Shown here in pieces: positions 38,948 to 46,548 of a stretch of 64,000 bases of DNA. The stretch covers positions 280,507 to 344,506 of the forward strand of contig NZ_PDOG01000001.1 of NCBI RefSeq assembly GCF_003202205.1, written 5' to 3'. A program made the position numbers and the translations under genes. How positions within the stretch are numbered: position 1 is the first letter of the stretch; every line of letters begins with the position of its first letter. Under the pieces are notes generated by a model. That model saw nothing but the letters and a program-made list of their open reading frames with translations, did no database searches and had not been told where the DNA came from. This stretch comes from Halomonas sp. LBP4. GTDB taxonomy: Bacteria > Pseudomonadota > Gammaproteobacteria > Pseudomonadales > Halomonadaceae.

Positions 38948-40751
38948 AGGCCACCTCCCTGTCCATGGCCTGGGTGACCTGCCAGGGGTTGGGCAGCGCC
39001 ACGTACTGGGCCTGCCGGTCTGCCCGGGCCATGAGCCGTAGCTTGAAGTTGGTCTTGCAGGGCAGGTCGCCTCCCTCCAGCAGCGCATCCAGCTCGGGGA
39101 CTGGCATGCCCAGGGTCTGTCGAACGCGACGCAGCTCTTCCAAGGTGTCCTGCCACAGCGCATCGCCTAGGTCGGGGCGCTGCCAGCTCAGCGCCAGGAT
39201 CGCCTCGGCGACATGATTGACGAGCAGGCAATAGGCAATGCGGTTCCACCCCTGCTCGCGCCGGTAGGTCATCGACTCCCTGACGCGGGGATGCAGTGAC
39301 TCCCCCGCGAGCCAGTCCACGCCCTTGTCGCTGGTCAGCTTGACCCCTTCGAAGTCACGCAGCAGCATCTGCCGGGGCATGCCCTCGTCATGAATCAGCA
39401 CGCAATTCTGCAGATGGGGCTCCATGACGATGCCATGGCGGAAGAACAGCCCCATGACCGGTGCCACCAGTGTGCGCAGGTAGGCCTGGAACCACTGCCG
39501 GACCCGGCGTTCCGACGGAAGTGCGTGATCTCCATCGGCAGGCGTCGCACCTTCGATGAAGGACAGCACCATGGGAGCCAGTTGGGCATCACGGGCAAAC
39601 AGCGTCGCGCTGAGCAGGCAGCGTTCGGGCGAGAACCGCTGACAGAAGTTTTCCCGCAGGATCACGCCAGTCTGCTCGCGGAACCAGCGCTTTACGGCGT
39701 CATCGCCCTCGGTCGGTGCCCAGTGCACCGTTGCCGGCTCCTGGGCCACGCAAAGCGCCTCCAGCGCCGCGTCCTTCGATCGGACGAGCCGATGCATGAT
39801 GCGGTCGATGACCAGCGTGCTTTCCAGCTCGTACCAGGCGTTCTTGCGCACACAATTGGTGATGCGCACATTGAGCGATCCCTTGATGAACCAGGGATGT
39901 CCCTCGAGGTACCAGGTGCGCATGGAAGCGGTGGGGGCGGCCCGCCAGCCACTCTGCCCGAGATCGCCGATGACGCCTTCCCCGATCATCTCCGCCACCC
40001 GGGCATCCTGCCGGAACAGATCGGCCTGCACCGGATGCATGCTGAGCACCACGCGGCCGCCATCCTCGGCCCTGCTCTGGTCTGCCACATGCGGCAGCAC
40101 GTCCAGGGCACTCAACCGATTGGCCTGGACACTCAATCCGGCCGCGGGAAAGGAAAACTGGTGCAGGGCCGTGGTGGTGCAGAATTCCGGCGCGTAGGCG
40201 GGCTTGTCCTGCAGCAGATGGGGCGGCCATTGCCTGGCCTTGGGCGTGGGATGATTGGGATGGCCGAACCACAACCCCTGCTCACTGCGACGATAATCCG
40301 TCAACGGATGGAGCCTGGGTCTTGCGACGGCATGCGCGACGATCGTCGCCATGACGTCCTGGCTCTGCACGACCTGGTCGCACAACTCCTGGTTGAGCGA
40401 GCCGTCATGCCACCGGCAGTGGTCCAGCAGCGCGGCGATCAACTCCGCCACCTCGGGGACATGCCAGCCCGTGGCCCCCGCGTCCCGGATATAGACGTCG
40501 GAGAGGTAGAAGTGGCTCCCTATCACCGAGCGCCGGTCCACCATCATGAACAGCGAAAGCGATGCCGACCATTCGATCAGCAGAGGCATGCCATGCAGAT
40601 GCTCCGGCAGGCCTTCCCGCTGGGCTGGCCATCGATAGGACATCGTGTCATGGGGTATTGCCACTTCCTTGATAATGCAATTCAGCAATGCATGCGTGGA
40701 TGCATGTCGGCTTGTCTCGCCAGGTGAACGAGAGAAACGTGCGTAGCTCAT
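38940..40751 (-). CDS. acsD: NIS siderophore synthetase (AcsD-like), first gene of the synthesis operon
   Basis: 603 residues. Residues that line the AcsD active site, as I recall them from its structure, all have counterparts at a constant offset of 3: His167 (HPNHPTPKAR), Ser276/Arg278/Thr279 (TASMRT), Lys290 and Arg302; Glu444, His446 and Gln448 (MEPHLQN) follow after a short insertion. AcsD joins citrate to an amine or hydroxyl acceptor (serine in achromobactin). A GGAGG site lies 4 bases before the ATG. It heads the operon, 333 bases downstream of a Fur-box candidate. Confidence 0.9.
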   Translation of the reverse strand: MSYARFSRSPGETSRHASTHALLNCIIKEVAIPHDTMSYRWPAQREGLPEHLHGMPLLIEWSASLSLFMMVDRRSVIGSHFYLSDVYIRDAGATGWHVPEVAELIAALLDHCRWHDGSLNQELCDQVVQSQDVMATIVAHAVARPRLHPLTDYRRSEQGLWFGHPNHPTPKARQWPPHLLQDKPAYAPEFCTTTALHQFSFPAAGLSVQANRLSALDVLPHVADQSRAEDGGRVVLSMHPVQADLFRQDARVAEMIGEGVIGDLGQSGWRAAPTASMRTWYLEGHPWFIKGSLNVRITNCVRKNAWYELESTLVIDRIMHRLVRSKDAALEALCVAQEPATVHWAPTEGDDAVKRWFREQTGVILRENFCQRFSPERCLLSATLFARDAQLAPMVLSFIEGATPADGDHALPSERRVRQWFQAYLRTLVAPVMGLFFRHGIVMEPHLQNCVLIHDEGMPRQMLLRDFEGVKLTSDKGVDWLAGESLHPRVRESMTYRREQGWNRIAYCLLVNHVAEAILALSWQRPDLGDALWQDTLEELRRVRQTLGMPVPELDALLEGGDLPCKTNFKLRLMARADRQAQYVALPNPWQVTQAMDREVAYG

Positions 40752-41084
40752 GTGGCCTCCGCAAAAATGCCGTCCTTTAAAGCCCCACCTGCCTTGTGGC
40801 CTGCCGTGCCGTCAGCGAAAGGCTCCTGTCTTCGTCGATGGACTTGCGCCGCTGGCCTCTGGCACCTGTTGGCAGGTGAATCCGTGCGTCCCTAGCTAGT
40901 CACTTTGCGAAGTTGTACTGGATGGTTGTGCTTGTTGTGTCGATCGAGAGGGTGAGAGCAACCGACTCCTGGCGGAGGCTCTCTGTCCCAGCATGTCGTG
41001 GCATCACACCTGAAGCGATCTGAAGCCCGCGTGGCAGCCCACGCCGTGCTTTGCTTGGGAGGGATGCCAAGACCACAATGCGAA

Positions 41085-41099
41085 TGAGAATGATTATTC
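41085..41099 (+). promoter_or_regulatory. Candidate Fur box in the divergent siderophore control region
   Basis: TGAGAAT-G-ATTATTC matches 11 of 14 positions of the 7-1-7 Fur consensus and contains the dyad AGAATGATTATTCT. Placed to control the synthesis operon, the ATPase operon, or both. Confidence 0.65.
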
Positions 41100-41208
41100 T
41101 AATCGTTAAAATATGAGCTGTCCATGATGATCGAACGATCCGTTCGCTATGTCCTGACAACCCATTGTGCCGAGAAGGCCAGGCAGACGTGCTTCTAGAC
41201 GTTGAAAA

Positions 41209-41223
41209 TGAGAATGTTTTGCC
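41209..41223 (+). promoter_or_regulatory. Candidate Fur box upstream of the ATPase gene
   Basis: TGAGAAT-G-TTTTGCC, the same hybrid layout as the sites at 25099-25113 (reverse) and 27494-27508. It lies 43 bases before the ATPase start. Confidence 0.55.
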
Positions 41224-41266
41224 TTACGGTGCTCCGATCCAGGAACCACACCGACGAGCCAACCCC

Positions 41267-42121
41267 ATGCCCTCGACACCTGCCAAGCCGCCTCGACTGA
41301 CAGGCGAAGCCCTGCGTGCCGGGTACGAGTCCCGACGCGTACTGGATGGCGTCGATCTGGCGGTGGCCGAGGGCAAGCTGACGGTGCTGCTCGGCCCGAA
41401 CGGCAGCGGGAAGTCGACGCTGCTGAAGACGCTGGCGCGAACCCTGACACCCAGTGCCGGCCGGGTCTGTCTCGATGGCAAGGATATCCACCGCAGCAAT
41501 ACGCGGGAGGTGGCACAGCGCCTTGGCATCCTGCCGCAGGGGCCTTCCGCACCGGAGGGGCTCACGGTCAGGCAACTGGTCGGCATGGGACGCTTTCCTC
41601 ACCAGCGGCTGTGGCGACAGGATGCCGAGCGGGATGCCCGTGCCATCCGCGAGGCAATGGCCTATGCCGATGTCACGGACTTTGCCGATCGCAGTGTCGA
41701 CGCGCTCTCCGGTGGTCAGCGGCAGCGTTGCTGGATCGCCATGGTGTTGGCCCAGGAGACGGACCTGATCCTGCTCGACGAGCCCACCACCTTCCTCGAC
41801 CTCAAGGTCCAGGTCGATCTGCTGGAGCTGCTGGTCAAGCTGGCCCACGAGCGCGGTCGTACCCTGCTGGTGGTACTGCACGACCTCAACCTGGCCGCGG
41901 CCTACGCCGACGTCCTGGTGATGATGCATGAGGGCCGTATCGTGCACTGCGGGCCGCCGGAGACGGTGTTCACCGCCGCCAACCTCAAGCGGGTCTTCGA
42001 TCTCGATGCCGAGGTGATGCGCGCCCCGAGCACCGGCCGGCCGATCTGTGTGCCAGCCATGGGGGGCGTCAGCGGGGCCGCCGTCGGCCCCGCCCGGACC
42101 CACCCGGAGGTCTCGGCATGA
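41267..42121 (+). CDS. cbrD: Iron-siderophore ABC transporter ATPase (CbrD/FecE-like)
   Basis: 284 residues from the ATG at 41267; an upstream in-frame start would include the Fur-box DNA. Walker A LLGPNGSGKSTLLK, signature ALSGGQRQRCWIAM, Walker B LILLDEPTTFLD and the H-loop VVLHDLNLAAAYAD are all intact. It should power import of the ferric siderophore, with the permeases at 30162-32209 as likely partners although they are 9 kb away. It overlaps the next gene by 4 bases. It could originally have served the permease that is now decayed at 43054-43242. Confidence 0.9.
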   Translation: MPSTPAKPPRLTGEALRAGYESRRVLDGVDLAVAEGKLTVLLGPNGSGKSTLLKTLARTLTPSAGRVCLDGKDIHRSNTREVAQRLGILPQGPSAPEGLTVRQLVGMGRFPHQRLWRQDAERDARAIREAMAYADVTDFADRSVDALSGGQRQRCWIAMVLAQETDLILLDEPTTFLDLKVQVDLLELLVKLAHERGRTLLVVLHDLNLAAAYADVLVMMHEGRIVHCGPPETVFTAANLKRVFDLDAEVMRAPSTGRPICVPAMGGVSGAAVGPARTHPEVSA

Positions 42122-43053
42122 GCGCGGTCCAGCACTTCTGCGCCCGGGAAAGCCTCGCCCTGGGCGACCCTCTGGCCGGCACCGCCGCCCATGCCGAACG
42201 CAACCTGCTGATCAGTTGGCCCCGTGCCAAGTGGCAGCGCAGCCTGCGCCAGGCCAGCGACATGGCCGCGCCGGTGAAGGCACGCCTCGAGGCCATCGCC
42301 GAATCGGGCCGCCGCGTCAACCTGATCCATCGCCGGGGCGAGGACGCCAGCCTTCATCGTGTCTTCCTGATGCCGGAGCGTCGCGAATACCGCGTGCCCC
42401 GCGAGGAACTCGACGACTTCCTCGCGGCCCTCTCCCGGGGCGAGGCTCCGTCGCGCTGGCACCGGGGTACCGTCGAGCCTTCCCTGATCCTGTGCTGCAC
42501 CCATGGCAAGAAGGACAAGTGCTGCGCCAAGTTCGGCTTCGCCACCTACAAGGCCATCGCCGAGGCCATCCGCGACCAGGCCCTGCCCTTCGAGGTGTGG
42601 GAAAGCACCCACCTGGGGGGCTGCCGTCTCGCGGCCAGCGCCGTGGTCTTCCCCGCCCTGCGCAAGTACGGCCGCATCACCGACGCGGATGTCGTACCGC
42701 TGCTCGAGAGCGAGGCCGCGAATCGCCCCTACCTGCCCTGCTACCGGGGAGACTCACGGCTCACCCCGTTGGCGCAGTGCGCCCAGGTCGCCGCCCTGGA
42801 ATGGCTCGCCGCGAGGCATCTCCAGGCCGAGGTCGAGGTGGCCGAGCCATCCGATCCCGAGGCGGCGTCCTGTCGGCTGATCGCCGAGTGGCAAACCACC
42901 GACGCCCATGGCCGCCTGGCCATCACTTGTGTCCAGCGCACTCTCGAACGTTTCGATACCTGCGCCGATCTCGATGCCGACACGCCTAAACCCGGGCGAG
43001 TCTGGGACGTCATCGGCATCGCGCAGTTGGAGCCGGCAACGTCCCCGTATTGA
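42118..43053 (+). CDS. Sucrase/ferredoxin-like family protein, putative ferric-siderophore reductase
   Basis: 311 residues of the Suc_Fer-like (thioredoxin-like ferredoxin) type. The iron-sulfur ligands are probably among Cys126/Cys127 and Cys135/Cys136 (LCCTHGKKDKCCAKFG) and the HLGGC motif around residues 165-169. Such proteins recur next to siderophore transport genes and are suspected to reduce ferric siderophores in the cytoplasm. ATGA overlap with the ATPase gene couples the two. Its stop codon lies inside a Fur-box-like palindrome. Confidence 0.82.
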   Translation: MSAVQHFCARESLALGDPLAGTAAHAERNLLISWPRAKWQRSLRQASDMAAPVKARLEAIAESGRRVNLIHRRGEDASLHRVFLMPERREYRVPREELDDFLAALSRGEAPSRWHRGTVEPSLILCCTHGKKDKCCAKFGFATYKAIAEAIRDQALPFEVWESTHLGGCRLAASAVVFPALRKYGRITDADVVPLLESEAANRPYLPCYRGDSRLTPLAQCAQVAALEWLAARHLQAEVEVAEPSDPEAASCRLIAEWQTTDAHGRLAITCVQRTLERFDTCADLDADTPKPGRVWDVIGIAQLEPATSPY

Positions 43054-43065
43054 TAAGGCTTATCA
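43051..43065. promoter_or_regulatory. Orphan Fur-box palindrome at the end of the reductase gene
   Basis: TGATAAG-G-CTTATCA is a perfect 7-1-7 palindrome, 12 of 14 matches to the Fur consensus, overlapping the stop codon. The only gene-like sequence downstream on the plus strand is a permease relic. Confidence 0.65.
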
Positions 43066-43242
43066 TTCGCCGACTGCTGGGCTTCAGCCGGGCACGCACG
43101 CACCTGCTCGGTCGGGGCCCTGCTGATGGTGCTCGCCGACTGGCTCGGTCGCCAGTGGCTCTTCCCGCAGGAGATCCCCGCCGGCCTGGTCGCCTCGCTG
43201 CTGGGCGGCGCCTACTTCATGTGGGGCTTGAGGAGGCTTTGA
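43054..43242 (+). pseudogene. Decayed C-terminal remnant of a FecCD/FhuB-type permease
   Basis: One frame reads [14 protein letters not shown] to about 43109; then a +1 shift gives, from 43111 to a stop at 43240-43242, [16 protein letters not shown] and [19 protein letters not shown], the normal end of an iron-siderophore permease (compare KDLPAGIFVSGVGAPFF of the intact permease at 31163-32209). The N-terminal five-sixths is missing. It is probably what remains of a permease that once followed the ATPase and reductase genes. Confidence 0.75.
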
Positions 43243-43264
43243 GATACCCACACCACGCGAAGAA

Positions 43265-43281
43265 CCCCGCCTTGAGCGGGG
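43265..43281 (-). terminator. Hairpin downstream of sodA
   Basis: CCCCGC and GCGGGG, 5-base loop; on the minus strand followed by TTCTTCG. It lies about 63 bases past the sodA stop. Short stem, moderate case. Confidence 0.5.
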
Positions 43282-43344
43282 CCCTTCGCACCGTGGATGA
43301 CTCCCGACGAGACGCCACCCTTGCAACCATGCAATGTCGGCGAA

Positions 43345-43956
<612 letters not shown>

Positions 43957-44094
43957 AGTGACTCCTCCGTGAATGAACTGAGCGAGGCAAATGCCTCGTG
44001 ACCTCAACTACAAAGGATGGCAGACACCCGCCCTGGACGCTAATAATTCCCGTTATCGCTCATATAGACAGAGGTTATGGAGCCTCCCGACACG

Positions 44095-44126
44095 ACGACG
44101 CCGGCCCCATCGTGGGCCGGCGTCGT
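44095..44126. terminator. Strong hairpin between sodA promoter region and etfA tail
   Basis: ACGACGCCGGCCC and GGGCCGGCGTCGT, a perfect 13-base stem with a 6-base loop, 29 bases past the duplicated etfA tail on the minus strand. There is no T-run on either side, so function as a terminator is likely but not certain. Confidence 0.6.
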
Positions 44127-44154
44127 GACGCGAGCTGCGGGATCACGCTCGTCG

Positions 44155-44249
44155 TTACAGCTTGCTTTCCAGTTCCGGCAGGGCCTCGAAGAGATCCGCC
44201 ACTAACCCGGTGACCGTCGAGAGCGCCACCTGGAAGATCCCGATCTTCG
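44155..44249 (-). pseudogene. Second, degenerate etfA C-terminal tail
   Basis: Read on the minus strand, this stretch gives [13 protein letters not shown] then [16 protein letters not shown] and a TAA stop. The intact EtfA ends in [27 protein letters not shown]. The two tails are clearly related but differ in DNA and in an inserted segment (ALSTVT), so this is the 3' end of another etfA copy, left directly after the intact gene. It has no start or ribosome site. Confidence 0.75.
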
Positions 44250-45176
44250 TCACAGTTTCTGCTCGAGTTCCGGCAGCACCTCGAACAGGTCGCCGACCAG
44301 ACCGTAATCGGCCACCTGGAAGATCGGCGCCTCCTCGTCCTTGTTGATGGCGACGATCACCCTGGAGTCCTTCATCCCCGCCAGGTGCTGGATCGCGCCC
44401 GAGATGCCCACGGCGATATACAGCTCCGGGGCGACGATCTTGCCGGTCTGGCCCACCTGCATGTCGTTGGGCACGAAGCCGGCGTCCACCGCGGCTCTTG
44501 ATGCGCCGATCGCCGCGCCGAGCTTGTCGGCGATGCCGTCGAGCAACTTGAAGTTCTCGCCGCTGCCCATGCCGCGGCCACCGGAGATCACCACGCGGGC
44601 GGCACCCAGCTCGGGGCGGTCGCTCTGGGCGAGTTCTTCCTTGACGAAGGTGGACTGGGTGTTCTCCACCACCGTCTCCACCGCCTCCACGCTGGCGCTG
44701 CCCGTTTCGGCCACGGCATCGAAGGCGGTGGCGCGCACGGTGATCACCTTGAGCGGGTCGTCGCTTCTGACCGTGGCGATGGCATTGCCGGCGTAGATCG
44801 GCCGCTGGAAGGTGTCGGCGCTCTCCACGGCGATGATCTCGGAGAGCTGCGACACCTCCTTGAGGGCGGCGACGCGCGGCAGCACGTTCTTGCCGGTGGT
44901 GGAGGCCACCGCCAGCACATGAGTGTAGTCGCCGGCAAGGTCCGCAAGCAGCGCGCTCAGCGGCTCGGCGAGCTGGTGGGCGTAGGCGGCATGGTCGGCG
45001 ACGCGGACCTTGTTGACGCCGTCGAGCCTGGTGGCGGCTTCGGCCACCGCGCCGACATTCTCGCCGGCGACCAGGATATCGATGTCACCACCGATCTGCT
45101 GCGCCGCCGCGACCACCTGGGCGGTGGCGCCGACCAGGACGCCGTCGTGATGTTCGGCCAGGACCAGGATGCTCAT
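44250..45176 (-). CDS. etfA: Electron transfer flavoprotein, alpha subunit
   Basis: 308 residues. The FAD-binding C-terminal domain carries [40 protein letters not shown] and [16 protein letters not shown]. With EtfB it takes electrons from acyl-CoA and other dehydrogenases and passes them to ETF-QO, encoded divergently at 46549. It overlaps etfB by 4 bases. It is followed by a second, degenerate etfA tail. Confidence 0.96.
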   Translation of the reverse strand: MSILVLAEHHDGVLVGATAQVVAAAQQIGGDIDILVAGENVGAVAEAATRLDGVNKVRVADHAAYAHQLAEPLSALLADLAGDYTHVLAVASTTGKNVLPRVAALKEVSQLSEIIAVESADTFQRPIYAGNAIATVRSDDPLKVITVRATAFDAVAETGSASVEAVETVVENTQSTFVKEELAQSDRPELGAARVVISGGRGMGSGENFKLLDGIADKLGAAIGASRAAVDAGFVPNDMQVGQTGKIVAPELYIAVGISGAIQHLAGMKDSRVIVAINKDEEAPIFQVADYGLVGDLFEVLPELEQKL

Positions 45177-45925
45177 GAAATCACCTTCGCTTCGTTCTTG
45201 AGTTTCTCGACCAGCTCGTCCACCGAGCCCACCTTGATGCCGCCCTGGCGTTCGGGGGGCGGCTCGACCTTGAGCAGCGTGACCCTGGAGGCCACCTCGA
45301 CGCCCAGCTCGTCCGGCGTCTTGACGGCCAGCGGCTTCTTCTTGGCCTTCATGATGTCGGGCAGCTTGGCGTAGCGCGGCTCGTTGAGGCGCAGGTCGGT
45401 GGTGACGATGGCCGGCAGGGTCAGTTCGACGGTCTGCAGGCCGCCGTCGATCTCGCGGGTCACCTGGGCCTTGTCGTTCTCGATGACCACTTCGGAGGCG
45501 AAGGTGCCCTGGGGCAGGCCGGTCAGCGCGGCGAGCATCTGGCCGGTCTGGTTGTTGTCGGTGTCGATGGCCTGCTTGCCGAGGATCGTGAGGCCCGGCT
45601 GCTCCTCCTCGACCACCTTGGCCAGCAGCTTGGCCACCGCCAGCGACTCGACACGCTCATCGGTCTGGACGTGCACGGCGCGATCGGCACCCAGCGCCAG
45701 GGCGGTGCGCAGCTGCTCCTGGGCGGCCTTGGGCCCGACGGTGACGGCAACCACTTCAGTGGCCACCCCGCGCTCCTTCAGGCGCACCGCCTCTTCCACG
45801 GCGATCTCGCAGAAGGGATTCATGGCCATCTTGACGTTGGTGAGGTCGACGTCGGAGTGGTCCGGCTTGACCCGGATCTTGACGTTGTAATCGATGACGC
45901 GTTTGACCGCGACGAGTACTTTCAT
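45173..45925 (-). CDS. etfB: Electron transfer flavoprotein, beta subunit
   Basis: 250 residues. The N-terminus [20 protein letters not shown] and the AMP-binding and recognition-loop regions ([43 protein letters not shown]) are those of EtfB. It binds AMP and docks partner dehydrogenases. It heads the etfBA operon and is divergent from the ETF-QO gene across 620 bases of repeat-like DNA. Confidence 0.96.
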   Translation of the reverse strand: MKVLVAVKRVIDYNVKIRVKPDHSDVDLTNVKMAMNPFCEIAVEEAVRLKERGVATEVVAVTVGPKAAQEQLRTALALGADRAVHVQTDERVESLAVAKLLAKVVEEEQPGLTILGKQAIDTDNNQTGQMLAALTGLPQGTFASEVVIENDKAQVTREIDGGLQTVELTLPAIVTTDLRLNEPRYAKLPDIMKAKKKPLAVKTPDELGVEVASRVTLLKVEPPPERQGGIKVGSVDELVEKLKNEAKVIS

Positions 45926-46548
45926 GGTGTCCTCGCTTGGTTCACTCTAACGAACCGTCTGGTTAGGAACATACCGACCATGCCGGCTCGGCAGCGGGCG
46001 CATCAGCGTGTCCTTAGAACCGGTTGACACGCCCTTATACGTTTCATGCAAGCGTTTGATAGACGCCGCACCAAAAAAACCCACCCAATGTGCCATAGCC
46101 GGGACCATGGCAACAATCCCCCCATGGCGGGCCCAGGGCTATCGCAGTTGACTGTCGCGAGGGGCGCCGGGGGCAGGCCGAAGAGGAGGTCCTGCGCCAG
46201 GGGTGAGGAGCACTGCTCCGAACGGGCTGGCCACGGATGGCCAGCACCGGTCCTGCAAGCGAAGCGGACGCGAGAGCGAAGCAGGGCGTCGTACGCCCAT
46301 GGAGGGGTTTACAGCGCCTCCTCGCAGGCCTGCCGGCGGATCAGCCCCGAGCCATGCTGCTATCTGCGGTTGCCCCGCATGGCGGGCCAGAGGCGGCGCG
46401 ACCGCACATTGGCCATCGTAGGGGTGACCTGAGTCGTTTATTATGCCTATCATGGAGAATATCGAGAAGCAAACGACCGTTTCAAAACCTTTCGGCGTTG
46501 GTGCTATTCGCAGGATCCCCGCGTCGGCGGTGAGGGAGGAGAGTGCAG
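45926..46548. other. Long divergent intergenic region with a hairpin-rich repeat-like block
   Basis: 623 bases without a convincing gene. 46105-46430 is GC-rich and full of short inverted repeats: GCTGGCCA-CGGA-TGGCCAGC near 46223-46242, GGCGT-CGT-ACGCC near 46287-46299 and GCAGGCCTGC near 46325-46334. Several frames stay open there but with shifting, non-codon-like composition. It resembles the protein-free repeats common between genes in Halomonas and Pseudomonas. The AT-rich ends (46020-46080 and 46430-46500) probably hold the etfB and ETF-QO promoters. Confidence 0.5.

Larger units (their letters stand above)
40752..41266. other. Divergent control region between the synthesis operon and the ATPase gene
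   Basis: 515 bases without a convincing gene. It holds two Fur-box candidates (41085-41099 and 41209-41223). The stretch 41080-41115 is markedly AT-rich, which fits promoter DNA. The synthesis-operon leader on the minus strand would be about 300 bases long; no riboswitch fold was recognised in it. Confidence 0.6.

Noticed and set aside
32950..43053. Assignment of the synthesis operon to staphyloferrin B
   Set aside because: The enzyme types fit, but the order synthetase-decarboxylase-synthetase-aldolase-synthetase is that of achromobactin, and the first synthetase matches AcsD active-site positions. sbnA and sbnB are absent. Not fully excluded without the product.
44010..44060. AT-rich stretch GCGATAACGGGAATTATTAGC (minus strand) upstream of sodA as a Fur box
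   Set aside because: Only one half resembles the consensus; fewer than 9 of 14 matches in any register.
46046..46432. Open frames of about 100-128 codons on both strands between etfB and ETF-QO
   Set aside because: The amino-acid makeup is unlike a protein, no ribosome sites, and the block is full of hairpins typical of intergenic repeats.
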